A DNA stretch of 64,000 nt, taken from assembly GCF_001693255.1 (NCBI RefSeq), contig NZ_CP016474.1, positions 434,001 to 498,000 of the forward strand, written 5' to 3'. The position numbers and the translations under genes are program-made. Source of the DNA: Picosynechococcus sp. PCC 7003. Its GTDB lineage: Bacteria > Cyanobacteriota > Cyanobacteriia > Cyanobacteriales > MRBY01. Shown here one piece after another: positions 1 to 8,586 of this stretch. Position 1 is the stretch's first letter, and each line of letters starts with the position of its first letter. Under the pieces are notes generated by a model. The model worked only from the letters and a program-made list of their open reading frames with translations, ran no database searches and was not told where the DNA came from.

Positions 1-126
1 ATTCAAAATCTCCCCCGCAACAGCTCGCCGACTCGGATGCGTAACCGTTGCCAAATTACCGGCAGACCCCGCAGCTACTACCGTGACTTCGGTCTGTGCC
101 GTAACGTCCTCCGGGATTGGGCTCAC
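1..126 (-). CDS. Partial gene cut by the window start, product unknown
   Basis: An open frame runs off the window edge on the minus strand and gives 42 N-terminal residues. The first codon is GTG at 126-124, preceded by an in-frame stop two codons upstream and by a GGGGAG ribosome-binding-like sequence about 8 bases before the start; a TTG one codon earlier is also possible. The visible residues are rich in Val, Ala and Thr and show no motif I recognise. The frame could be fortuitous, but the start signals and uninterrupted reading make a real gene plausible. Confidence 0.4.
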   Translation of the reverse strand, partial: MSPIPEDVTAQTEVTVVAAGSAGNLATVTHPSRRAVAGEILN

Positions 127-395
127 CAAGGTTTACTCCCCGGTGTGGTTAAATCCAGCTGGTAGTCACTGGCCTCTGCACCAGTGGTTAAGGCAATTTA
201 GCCATTATTTTTGTAATATCTTTCCTAAGGTAGAGCCTCGCTTTACCTTTTTTTGTGGCTACAGGGAAAAGGTGTCAGTTTTCAAAAAAGCATCTGGCAA
301 CACCTCCCCTGCAGAAATTCTTTCGTTACACTAGAGTCGTCTTTTGGTGTCTTGTATTGATTAAAACCCCATTGGAGTTACCCTAGGCGATCGCC

Positions 396-644
396 ATGTC
401 TGAATCCGAAAAAGAAAAATTTTTATTTCCCATTGAAAGCTATCGAGGCGACTTCAAAATGGAGAAAGTCCTCTTTAATGCCAACCTCCAGGAGTTTGCC
501 CAGCGGGTCAATTTTATCTGCAACCTAGAAACAAACGGCAAAATTTCATCACAGCAAGCCTATCAAGAGATAAAAAACCTTTGGAAAACTCTCAAAAGTA
601 CCCGTAAAAGCCTTGAACTCCCCGATGAGGAGAACAAAGCCTAA
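396..644 (+). CDS. Small conserved cyanobacterial protein, unknown function
   Basis: An 82-residue soluble protein with mixed charge and no signal peptide or membrane segment. The central part (about residues 12-70) has a pattern of Phe, Tyr and Leu spaced as in amphipathic helices, including a FPIESYRG stretch that I recall from short uncharacterised cyanobacterial proteins. The ATG lies just after a HIP1 site. The gene points away from the partial gene on its left and converges on the solute-binding protein gene on its right. No function is proposed. Confidence 0.7.
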   Translation: MSESEKEKFLFPIESYRGDFKMEKVLFNANLQEFAQRVNFICNLETNGKISSQQAYQEIKNLWKTLKSTRKSLELPDEENKA

Positions 645-678
645 TCTTTTTTGAAAAATTATACGGGCGATCTTTGCG

Positions 679-2331
679 CTACTTTTCCACAAGCCAGAGG
701 GGTAAACTTTGGCTTGGATTTACAGCTAAACCTTGAATATTGGCCTGGGCAAAAACATATTCTTTCCCTTGCCAAATGGGAATATAAGGCACATCCGCCA
801 CCATCTGTTCTTGGATTTGCGTGAAAATTTCGAGGCGTTTTGTCGGGTCAGTTTCCGTCCGTTGGGCATCAATTAATTGGTTCATCGCTTCATTCCAATA
901 AAAAGACCCTTGGTTCTGTGCGCCTCCCGATTCACAGCCCGTTTCTGGGGAACCCACCTCACAATTTAGAAGGGGATGAATGTAATTATCCGCATCTAAA
1001 AAGTCTGGGTACCAGTTCCCCAGGGCTGCCGGATAAATCCCCTGGGCAATATTTTGGAAAAAGGTCGCTCCTTCGACGCTGCTGGGCTCAAATTGTAATA
1101 ATCCCCCCAGTTCGCGGTTCGCATATTCCCTGAGGGTCGTGGCGATAATGCCGCGGGTGGTGGAACCAGAGGGATACCAGAGGGGAATCACCGCTGGATT
1201 TTCGGGGGTAAACCCGGCTTCGGTGAGGAGGGTTTTGGCTTGTTCGATGTTGGCATCACCATAGGTGCTTTGGAACAGCGGTTGGGACGCCGGAAAAGAA
1301 GTGGGAATCAAGCTATAGAGGGGATCCGCTTGGCCATTGAGCACCCGTTCGTTGATCAGGTTGCGGTCTAGGAGAGCGGCGATCGCCTGACGAACTTCTA
1401 GCTGATCAAGGGGGGCTTGGTTGCGGTTCAGCACCATAAAATTCACCGCTGTCCCCTCTGCTTCTAGGGCTTGGATCTGGCCGCTTTCTGCCTCCCGGAG
1501 CAAATTACTCACCTGTTCTGGCTCTAGGGATTGGTACGCAATATCCACGGCCCCCGTCTGGAGCGCATTAAATAAATTGGCGGCATTACTATTGAAAATC
1601 TGAATATCCACCCCAGCATTTTTCGGCGCTTCGCCCCAGTAGTCGTCATTGCGGTCGAGGGTAATCGTGTCACTACCGAAGTTCGTCAACCGATAAGGGC
1701 CAGTACCCACCAGTTGACTGGGGTTAAAGGCACCTTCCCCAATTTCATAGGCCGCAGGGGAAACAGCGCTGGCACCGGCAAAGGCCAATAATGCCGGGAA
1801 AGCAGCAAAGGGTTGCTTGAGGGTAATGGTTAGCTCATATTCCCCTGTCGCTTCGATATTTTCGATAATGTCTCCCAACAGAAAAGAAGGTTTGCCCTTA
1901 TTTTCCATAAAGCGATCTAAAGAGAATTTCATTGCCGCTGCGTTAAAGGGTTCACCATCGTGGAAAGTGACCCCTTCTCGTAGGGGAATGGTGTAGGTAA
2001 GGCCATCGTCGCTGATGGTGGGAAGCTCTGTGGCCAGGAGGGGTTTGATCTCCGTGGTACCGATTTCGTAGGTGTAGAGGCTTTCGGTGACGTTGTAGAT
2101 GATATTTAAACCGGCAATTTCGTAGCTATCGGCGGGATCGATGGTGCGGGGTTTTGCGGTGGTGCCCAGGGCCAGACGATTATTCACATCGGTGCTAATG
2201 GTCGTCGTTTCACTGCTGGGGGTTGTGCCATTGGGATTAGGATTACAGCTTACCAGGAGGGAACCAAAACAAAGGGCGATCGCCGCTGCGGAATAAAATT
2301 GCCGGGAATGGATCATAGTGCTTTTGGACAA
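679..2331 (-). CDS. ABC transporter solute-binding lipoprotein, family 5 (peptide/nickel type)
   Basis: A 550-residue extracytoplasmic binding protein. The N-terminus has a hydrophobic signal segment ending in a lipobox-like LVSC (about residues 26-29), so it should be a lipid-anchored periplasmic protein. The body shows family-5 features: a TIDPADSYE start, the TYTIPLREGVTFHDGEPF segment near residues 112-130, and a VGTGPYRL motif. Family members bind oligopeptides, nickel chelates or other solutes, and the ligand cannot be read from sequence. No permease or ATPase genes for this class are adjacent. It starts 6 bases beyond the stop of larE, so the two are probably cotranscribed. A second start at Met6 is possible. 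Confidence 0.88.
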   Translation of the reverse strand: MSKSTMIHSRQFYSAAAIALCFGSLLVSCNPNPNGTTPSSETTTISTDVNNRLALGTTAKPRTIDPADSYEIAGLNIIYNVTESLYTYEIGTTEIKPLLATELPTISDDGLTYTIPLREGVTFHDGEPFNAAAMKFSLDRFMENKGKPSFLLGDIIENIEATGEYELTITLKQPFAAFPALLAFAGASAVSPAAYEIGEGAFNPSQLVGTGPYRLTNFGSDTITLDRNDDYWGEAPKNAGVDIQIFNSNAANLFNALQTGAVDIAYQSLEPEQVSNLLREAESGQIQALEAEGTAVNFMVLNRNQAPLDQLEVRQAIAALLDRNLINERVLNGQADPLYSLIPTSFPASQPLFQSTYGDANIEQAKTLLTEAGFTPENPAVIPLWYPSGSTTRGIIATTLREYANRELGGLLQFEPSSVEGATFFQNIAQGIYPAALGNWYPDFLDADNYIHPLLNCEVGSPETGCESGGAQNQGSFYWNEAMNQLIDAQRTETDPTKRLEIFTQIQEQMVADVPYIPIWQGKEYVFAQANIQGLAVNPSQSLPLWLVEK

Positions 2332-2336
2332 CAGGA

Positions 2337-3203
2337 CTAGGTGGACTTGATCATAGCGGGATTTGACCCCGAATATTGTTGGGCAGACCGGGTTTGGGGA
2401 TCGAGGACTTGGTTTAGTTTGCCACTGCGGTAGCCCTCGAGGTCTAGGGTGACGTACAGAAACCCATAGTCTTGGAAAGTTTTAACTAGGGTATCGAGAT
2501 CTACCTGGACGACAAAATCTCGGATTTGTTCGGGGGGCAACTCAATGCGGGCGGTATCACCCTGGGAACGCACCCGTAGCGATCGCCAACCCAAACGCCG
2601 CAGATACACTTCACAACGACCGACCCGCTGGAGTTTTTCGGTGGTGATCAGCTCGCCGTAGGGAAACCGGGAACTAAGGCAGGGTTGCGCGGGTTTATCC
2701 CACCAGGGCAGCCCCAACTGTTTGGAAATTTCCCGCACTTCTAATTTGGTGATCCCCACTTCTGCTAAAGGCGATCGCGCTCCCCGTTCTTTGGCCGCTT
2801 GGATGCCCGGACGATAATCTTGGAGATCGTCGGCATTTACCCCGTCAATTACGTAGGGATAGCCCCGCTCTAGGGCCAGGGGTTTAAGGGTGTCGTGGAG
2901 TTCACTTTTGCAAAAGTAGCAGCGGTTGGCGGGATTGCTGACGTAATTGGGATTTTCCATTTCATGGGTTTCCACCTGTTCGTGGACAATGCCAATGGTT
3001 TTCGCCTGGGCGATCGCCGCTTCGAGTTCTTCCGGTAACAGGGATGGTGAGACAGCAGTAATCGCCACGGCGCGATCGCCTAAAACATCGTGGGCCACCT
3101 TTGCCACCAAAGTGCTGTCAATGCCGCCAGAATAGGCAATTAAGGCCCGTTCCGTTTCCCGGAAAAAATGTTGCAGTGCCGTGAGTTTTTCTTGCCAAGC
3201 CAT
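2337..3203 (-). CDS. larE: ATP-dependent sacrificial sulfur transferase LarE
   Basis: A 288-residue PP-loop enzyme. LarE adenylates the pyridinium dicarboxylate precursor of the nickel-pincer cofactor and inserts sulfur, in the studied enzyme by sacrificing a cysteine. The PP-loop SGGIDS is at residues 25-30. A CYFC pair sits at Cys95/Cys98, and PAQPCLSSRFPYG places Cys175 where the sacrificial cysteine (Cys176 in Lactobacillus) is expected. The length is typical. No larB or larC is seen in the window, so the client enzyme is not apparent. It lies between the urt operon and a family-5 binding-protein gene. Confidence 0.85.
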   Translation of the reverse strand: MAWQEKLTALQHFFRETERALIAYSGGIDSTLVAKVAHDVLGDRAVAITAVSPSLLPEELEAAIAQAKTIGIVHEQVETHEMENPNYVSNPANRCYFCKSELHDTLKPLALERGYPYVIDGVNADDLQDYRPGIQAAKERGARSPLAEVGITKLEVREISKQLGLPWWDKPAQPCLSSRFPYGELITTEKLQRVGRCEVYLRRLGWRSLRVRSQGDTARIELPPEQIRDFVVQVDLDTLVKTFQDYGFLYVTLDLEGYRSGKLNQVLDPQTRSAQQYSGSNPAMIKST

Positions 3204-3287
3204 GGGTCGCCGCGTTCACTGAAGGTTTAGCCTGGGATCTTAACAGATTGCTCTGGTGCTTTTGGCCCCAAGGCGATCGTCATTTCC

Positions 3288-4409
3288 CTAAGCACCGTAG
3301 GCTTGATCAATCTCGGCCTCGATTTCCCGCACCACCTCTAGGGGAAGCCCCAACAGTCCCAGAAGTTGCTGGTAGACAATGCTTTCCAGTTCATTGACCC
3401 CATTGGCCCGAATCACCTCATAACTGAGCTTTAGGGCGGTAATTTTCTCAGTGTCCGTGATCAAAGTATCCGTCAACTGTTCTAGGGGAAGATTGCTCGC
3501 CAGGTAATTTTCGAGTTCTTCTTGTAGTTGCCCCTGGTGCTGGCTGTCGTTGGTAAATTGCTCACTCAGGCGACTCAGGATCACTTGCTTTTGCTCTGGG
3601 GCAAAGTTGCCATCGGCCCAGGCCATACTGGCGGCGATGCGAATCAGGTTCATCTGCTCCGGTGTAACGGTGGGCGCTTCCCCCAGATAAACTTCAATCA
3701 CTTTGGGGTCGTTCTGTACTTGATTCATGTTTCCTTCGCAGAGCACAGAACCCTGGTGCAGCACCGTTACCTGTCGGGCAATTTGACGCACAAACTCCAT
3801 ATCATGTTCGATCACGATCAGAGAATGGCTTTCAGCGAGGGCGAGGAGCAAATTACCGACGTTTTCTGTTTCTTCATCGGTCAAACCCGCCACGGGTTCA
3901 TCCACCAACAACAGATCCGGGGATTGGGCCACCAGCATGCCAATTTCTAAGCGCTGTTTTTCGCCATGGGCTAACCAAGCGGCTTGAATATCTGCTTTTT
4001 CGGTGAGGCCGATGGTTTCTAAAAGGCTTAGGGTTTGGGTTCTTTCCGTGGCCTTGGTGCCCCCAAAAAGAGTCGGTAAAACATTTTTGTGGCGATTACA
4101 GGCGAGGTCGAGGTTTTCGCGCACCGTTAAATTTTGGTAGACCCGGGGCGTTTGAAATTTGCGACCAATGCCGAGGCGGGCCACCTTATGTTCCGGGAGG
4201 CCGCTGATAGTTTTACCTTTGAATTTGACTTTCCCTGTGGTGGGTTTGACCTTGCCGGTGATCACATCTAAAAACGTGGTTTTACCGGCACCATTGGGGC
4301 CAATGATCACCCGTAGTTCCCCTTTTCCCATGCGAAAGGTGAGGTTATTGAGAGCCTTAAAGCCATCGAAGTTGACGGTCAAATTTTCAATTTCCAAGAT
4401 ATTTTCCAT
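3288..4409 (-). CDS. urtD: Urea ABC transporter ATPase UrtD with C-terminal TerB-like domain
   Basis: A 373-residue protein. Residues 1-245 are a branched-chain/urea-type ABC ATPase, with Walker A GPNGAGKTT near residue 38, a signature region around LAHGEKQRLEIG, Walker B LLLVDEPVAGL and a switch histidine in IVIEHDMEF. It should energise urea import with the UrtB/UrtC membrane subunits. The last 120 residues or so are not part of the ABC domain. They start with LIRIAASMAWADGNFAPEQK and contain a DTEKITALKLSYEVIRANG segment, an all-helical pattern resembling TerB/TerB-like domains. UrtD proteins I know of are often near 250 residues. The gene starts 9 bases after urtC ends. Confidence 0.88.
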   Translation of the reverse strand: MENILEIENLTVNFDGFKALNNLTFRMGKGELRVIIGPNGAGKTTFLDVITGKVKPTTGKVKFKGKTISGLPEHKVARLGIGRKFQTPRVYQNLTVRENLDLACNRHKNVLPTLFGGTKATERTQTLSLLETIGLTEKADIQAAWLAHGEKQRLEIGMLVAQSPDLLLVDEPVAGLTDEETENVGNLLLALAESHSLIVIEHDMEFVRQIARQVTVLHQGSVLCEGNMNQVQNDPKVIEVYLGEAPTVTPEQMNLIRIAASMAWADGNFAPEQKQVILSRLSEQFTNDSQHQGQLQEELENYLASNLPLEQLTDTLITDTEKITALKLSYEVIRANGVNELESIVYQQLLGLLGLPLEVVREIEAEIDQAYGA

Positions 4410-4418
4410 GGCCTCGCC

Positions 4419-5588
4419 CTACTCCTTTGTCACTAATTGGTCTTCTTGGATATTTTGCACATCGGGATCATCAGCGATTGCCGGATAACTCACTGGCTGG
4501 CCGATGCCCAACAGACGGGCCACCTTGACCCAGAGGACATCTCGCACCCAGCCCACAATGCCATCGGGGAGCACTGTCACCACGATTAAAAACAACGCCC
4601 CTTGGAAAAAGAGCCAAATTTCTGGGAAGCTTTCACTCAAATAAATGCGGGCAAAGTTGACCAAAATCGTGCCCAGAATTGCGCCGATCAGGGTCGCCCG
4701 CCCCCCCACCGCCACGGAAATCACCATCTCAATGGAAAAGGCTACTTCCATGTAGTTCGGCGTAATAATCCCACTCTGCACGGTATACAGCGCCCCGGAG
4801 ATCCCGGCGATCGCCCCGGCGATCGCAAAGACCACCACCTTAAACCAGGTGGGATCGTAGCCCGTAAACCGCACCCGCGTTTCATCATCCCGAATGGCGA
4901 TCAACATTCGGCCAAAGCGACCACTCGTCAGCCAGCGACAGAGCAGATAAACCAACAGCAAGGCAACAATCGTTATTTCATAAAACACCAACTGAATTGC
5001 CGGATCGCCGACCCGCTGCCCCAGAAAAATGGCAGTATCCGTTTTGAGACCATTGGTGCCGTTGATTAATTTTTGCTGGCCGTTAAAGAAGTTAAAAAAG
5101 ACCAACAGGGCCGCCTGGGTAATGATCGAAAAATAGACCCCCTTAATGCGATTTCGAAAGACGAGATAGCCCAAAATCCCGGCAACGATCCCCGGCACAA
5201 GCACCATGGCAATCAACGTTAGGGGTAGAGAGTAAAAGGGCTGCCAAAAGAGGGGTAATTTTTCGACGCCGTAGAGCATAAAAAATTCAGGAATGGCACC
5301 GTCGGGCAATTGTAAATTGAGGTGCATCGCTAGGGCATAGCCACCGAGGGCAAAGAAAATCCCTTGGCCAAGACTGAGCAAGCCGGTATAGCCCCAAATG
5401 AGGTCGATCCCCAGGGCGACGATCGCCATGGAGAGAAAACGCCCCACGAGTTTGAGGCGAAATTCCGGCAAAATCAAGGGCAGGATGACCATCGTAATGA
5501 TCACCAGAGCAAGGATAATTGCTCCCTCAATGAGAAGTTTGGTGCGCTGTTGTTTGCGCTGGTCACGTCGGGTTAAACCTACATTCAT
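4419..5588 (-). CDS. urtC: Urea ABC transporter permease UrtC
   Basis: A 389-residue LivM-type inner-membrane permease with about nine or ten hydrophobic segments. Typical landmarks are GYTGLLSLGQGIFFALGGYA near residues 65-84 and a GRFGRMLIAIRDDETR cytoplasmic loop that contacts the ATPase. The N-terminal 20 residues are basic and precede the first membrane segment. It pairs with UrtB to form the urea channel. It lies between urtB (37-base gap) and urtD (9-base gap) on one transcript. The frame is intact. Confidence 0.93.
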   Translation of the reverse strand: MNVGLTRRDQRKQQRTKLLIEGAIILALVIITMVILPLILPEFRLKLVGRFLSMAIVALGIDLIWGYTGLLSLGQGIFFALGGYALAMHLNLQLPDGAIPEFFMLYGVEKLPLFWQPFYSLPLTLIAMVLVPGIVAGILGYLVFRNRIKGVYFSIITQAALLVFFNFFNGQQKLINGTNGLKTDTAIFLGQRVGDPAIQLVFYEITIVALLLVYLLCRWLTSGRFGRMLIAIRDDETRVRFTGYDPTWFKVVVFAIAGAIAGISGALYTVQSGIITPNYMEVAFSIEMVISVAVGGRATLIGAILGTILVNFARIYLSESFPEIWLFFQGALFLIVVTVLPDGIVGWVRDVLWVKVARLLGIGQPVSYPAIADDPDVQNIQEDQLVTKE

Positions 5589-5625
5589 GGTGCTGTTTAT
5601 GGGCTGGGCTATCGGGAAAAAGGCT

Positions 5626-6804
5626 TTAGAGTTCTGCGGTTCTGCCTTTCGGCGGGAAGAGACCCGCAGGCCGGAATTGGAGGAAGCCGATAATAATCAC
5701 AAAGGTCATCACCTTCGCCATACTGGTGGTGGCGAAAAAAGTGGCCAAATCCAAGAGAAATTGTGGTGCCTGGAGGGAGGTAAAAACGGTAACAAATGTG
5801 CCAGAACCAATGAGATAGCTGATAATCCCCAAACCGAGGGCCGCCAAAATGGTGCCGAGCAAATTACCGACGCCCCCCACCACGACCACCATAAAGGCAT
5901 CGACGATGTAGTTTTGGCCAGTATTTGGCCCCACGGAACCCAACAGGGCGATCGCCACCCCGGCAATGCCAGCTAAACCAGACCCCAGGGCGAAGGTCAA
6001 GGCATCCACGCGGGCGGTGGGAATCCCTAAACAGGAACTCATTTCCCGATTTTGGGTGACGGCACGGATCCGGAGACCCCAGTTGGATTTATTCAAAAAC
6101 CAGTACATCGCCCCCAGACAAAGCAAGGTCAGGACGATGATAAAAATCCGGCTATAGGGCAGTTGGGCTGAACCCAGGGAAAGTCCGCCCTGGAGCCATT
6201 GCGGCGCAGTGACATCCACATTGCGGGCACTAAACCAGGGTTTTGTGAGGGCATCATTTTTCGTCAGATTTACCGCGAAAATCACGCCAAAACCAAGGGC
6301 AAAAGCGGCAATCACATTCAATTTATCCAGCCAAATTTTTAGGGCAGCGGCTTGGATCTTGGCCAGGTTTAAGGCTTGGACTACGGCCCAGCGAATCACA
6401 TCTTTGAGGAGAAAGGCAATCACCCCGAAGGCGATCGCCCAGTTCACACTCCGGACAAACTGCTGCAAAATCAGGCTGACCCCCCAGGTGGCCAAGAGAG
6501 TTTCTAGGGGACGGCCATAGAGGTAGCGGATGACGCCCCGTTCTAGGCCAAAGCCCACCGCTGCGGCCACAAAAAAAGCCAGGGGAATGGCAAAGATAAT
6601 GTAGAGATTAAAAAACGGTTCCCCGAATCCCCGGAACACATTCTGAACCACAAAGGTTGTGTAGGCGCCCAGCATCATTAATTCGCCGTGGGCCAGGTTA
6701 ATCACCCCCATCAAACCAAAGGCGATCGCCAAACCCAAGGCGGAAACCAGGAGTACAGAGCCAATGCTGACCCCATTAAAAATACCGATTAAAAGTTCTG
6801 TCAC
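5626..6804 (-). CDS. urtB: Urea ABC transporter permease UrtB
   Basis: A LivH-type permease of about 392 residues with multiple membrane segments. GLMGVINLAHGELMMLGAYT near the N-terminus and the RAVTQNREMSSCLGI loop are characteristic. The GTG at 6804 is preferred as start because it has a GGTGGG sequence at good distance and begins the protein just before the first membrane helix; the frame stays open to a TTG at 6831. It forms the membrane channel with UrtC. The gene follows urtA after about 100 bases. Confidence 0.92.
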   Translation of the reverse strand: MTELLIGIFNGVSIGSVLLVSALGLAIAFGLMGVINLAHGELMMLGAYTTFVVQNVFRGFGEPFFNLYIIFAIPLAFFVAAAVGFGLERGVIRYLYGRPLETLLATWGVSLILQQFVRSVNWAIAFGVIAFLLKDVIRWAVVQALNLAKIQAAALKIWLDKLNVIAAFALGFGVIFAVNLTKNDALTKPWFSARNVDVTAPQWLQGGLSLGSAQLPYSRIFIIVLTLLCLGAMYWFLNKSNWGLRIRAVTQNREMSSCLGIPTARVDALTFALGSGLAGIAGVAIALLGSVGPNTGQNYIVDAFMVVVVGGVGNLLGTILAALGLGIISYLIGSGTFVTVFTSLQAPQFLLDLATFFATTSMAKVMTFVIIIGFLQFRPAGLFPPKGRTAEL

Positions 6805-6903
6805 AGACCAAACCCACCGAGATACGCGCAATAAAACTGCGAGAAAGCCGGATTCTGTAGGGAGGAATGCCAGCTTTCCCGAACAAACATCTGGGATTAA
6901 CCC

Positions 6904-8237
6904 CTAGATTTCGTATTTTTCACCCTTTGTGGGATCACTCCAGTCACAGGCAAATCCTTTAGTGGATTCAACATACTGGTTCCAAGCTTGGGGCGCGATG
7001 GGGCCGTCGGTTTCCCAGACGATATCGAACATCCCGTCTTCCCGTACCTGACCAATGCGCACGGTCTTCGAGAGGTGGTGGTTGGCATTCATTGTCACGG
7101 GGCCTTCGGGGGCGGCGAATTCTTGACCAATGGCGGCATTACGCACAGCTTCGAGGTCATAGGCATCGGCCGCACCACTGGCGATCGCCTGCTCGACAGC
7201 TTGCTTCCAGATGTAGACCATGATGTAGGCTGCTTCCATGGGATCATTGGTTACCCGGTCTTCACCGTATTCCGCTTTAAAGTCCGCGACCCACTTTTCG
7301 TTTTCAGGGGTTTCCACGGTTTGGAAATAGTTCCAAGACGCATAATGACCCGTGAGATATTCGGGGCCAATCTGGCGGACTTCTTCTTCGGCGATCGACA
7401 CCGACATCACCGGATATTCCTCGGGGGTGAGACCCGCATCACGAATTTGCTTAAAGAACGCAACGTTACTGTCACCGTTCAAGCTATTGAAAATCACGCC
7501 ACCGTTGGGGAGCGCTGCTTTGATTTTGGTGATAATTGGCGTTACTTCGGTGTTACCGAGGGGGAGATAGTCTTCGCCGACCGTGGTACCACCTTTGGCT
7601 TCTAATTGAGCTTTGATTCTAATTGAGCTTTGATAATGGTATTCGCCGTTCTGGGGAAGACATAGTCAGAACCCACGAGGAAAAATTCTGTTCCTTTGTT
7701 TTCGAGGAGCCAGTCTACCGCAGGCTCGATTTGTTGGTTCGGGGCAGCACCAGTGTAGAAGATATTCTTCGAGCATTCTTGACCCTCATACTGGACGGGA
7801 TAGAACAGCATGTGGTCTTTTGATTCAAAAACATCCTTAACGGCTTTGCGGCTGGCAGATGTCCAGCAGCCAAAGACGACGGCGACACCATCTTGGTCAA
7901 TGAGTTTTTCTGCCTTTTCTTTGAAGACATCCCAATCGGAAGCACCATCTTCAACGATGGCTTCAATCATTTTGCCGTTAATACCACCGGCGGCATTAAT
8001 TTCTTTGATGGCGAGTTGTTCGGCTTCGACAACAGTGGTTTCACTAATGGCCATGGTGCCACTAAGGGAGTGGAGAATACCGACTTTGATCGTGTCACCA
8101 CTGGGGGTAGAGGTTGTGCTGCCACTATCGGGGGTATCAGGGGTTTCTGTGGGTTGGCCGCAGGCTTTGAGGAGGATACTGGAACCGAGGGCGGCGGAAC
8201 TGTAGAGAATAAATTTACGTCTTCCGAGATTACTCAT
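6904..8237 (-). pseudogene. urtA: Urea-binding protein UrtA, split by a 17-bp tandem duplication
   Basis: The urea-binding lipoprotein of the UrtABCDE transporter. The N-terminal frame (8237-7602, 211 residues) has a Tat-like GRRKFIL signal, a LKAC lipobox, and the [12 protein letters not shown] start of the UrtA binding domain. It runs into a stop right after residue Glu207. The C-terminal frame (to 6904) continues the family through VIFNSLNGDSNVAFF to the end. The break coincides exactly with two adjacent copies of a 17-base unit. Removing one copy joins the frames as ...[23 protein letters not shown]... and gives a protein of 438 residues, a normal UrtA length. The lesion therefore looks recent. 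It may be a real mutation, a reversible slippage state or an assembly error. Confidence 0.92.
7600..7633. repeat. Perfect 17-bp tandem duplication inside urtA
   Basis: The unit TTCTAATTGAGCTTTGA is present at 7600-7616 and again at 7617-7633 with no mismatch and no spacer. Seventeen is not a multiple of three, so the duplication shifts the urtA frame and creates an in-frame TAG on the minus strand. Deleting either copy restores a continuous UrtA reading frame. Confidence 0.97.
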
Positions 8238-8320
8238 GATTAATGCGATTTTTTCAAGGGGCTTTGGGATAGTGTGTGGGAGGAAAAAGTTTGAAAGTTT
8301 AAGTCGTGTTTAAGCTTTGC

Positions 8321-8362
8321 AGTGTAAAAGTCCCGCCCCTAAAAAAATGTGACACTTGATAC
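8321..8362 (-). promoter_or_regulatory. NtcA-type nitrogen-control promoter of urtA
   Basis: Read on the minus strand, GTATCAAGTGTCAC (8362-8349) fits the NtcA palindrome GTA-N8-TAC with one mismatch. It is followed after exactly 22 bases by TACACT (8326-8321), which matches the TAN3T -10 element of NtcA-activated promoters, where the usual spacing is 20-24. The predicted start of transcription leaves a leader of about 75 bases before urtA. NtcA activation of urt genes under nitrogen limitation is known in cyanobacteria. The site here is read from sequence only. Confidence 0.75.
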
Positions 8363-8511
8363 AAAGTGCTGATGCGCTTGGTTCAAGGGTTTGTGAAAGG
8401 AAGAGAATTAATTTAACTTTACATTAAAGAAAATCGGGCTAAAAGGCTGTTTATAAAGTTAGTCAATGTCTTGATTTGCCCCCTAAATCTCCTCACTAAA
8501 TCTCCGGCAAA

Positions 8512-8555
8512 TTGGGGGAGTTTGATCCTATTCATCATTTTAAAATCTCCCCCAA
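8512..8555. repeat. Intergenic inverted repeat between urtA and the glycohydrolase gene
   Basis: TTGGGGGAG (8512-8520) is exactly complementary to CTCCCCCAA (8547-8555) across a 26-base AT-rich loop, and a related CCCCCTAAATCTCC lies just upstream (near 8478). C/G-run motifs of this kind recur in cyanobacterial intergenic DNA. Here it sits 32 bases past the end of the ADP-ribosylglycohydrolase gene and could act as its terminator, although no T-run follows. The 8238-8586 gap contains this repeat and the urtA promoter; I see no gene in it. Confidence 0.6.
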
Positions 8556-8586
8556 ACTGGGAACTGGAGGGCTTTATGATGCTGGG

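Noticed and set aside
83-334. 83-codon + strand ORF at the window start
   Set aside because: No ribosome-binding sequence, odd composition, and it overlaps the better-supported minus-strand start.
7500-7640. Programmed ribosomal frameshift as the reason for two urtA frames
   Set aside because: No slippery heptamer or stem-loop is evident at the break, and the exact 17-base duplication explains it fully.
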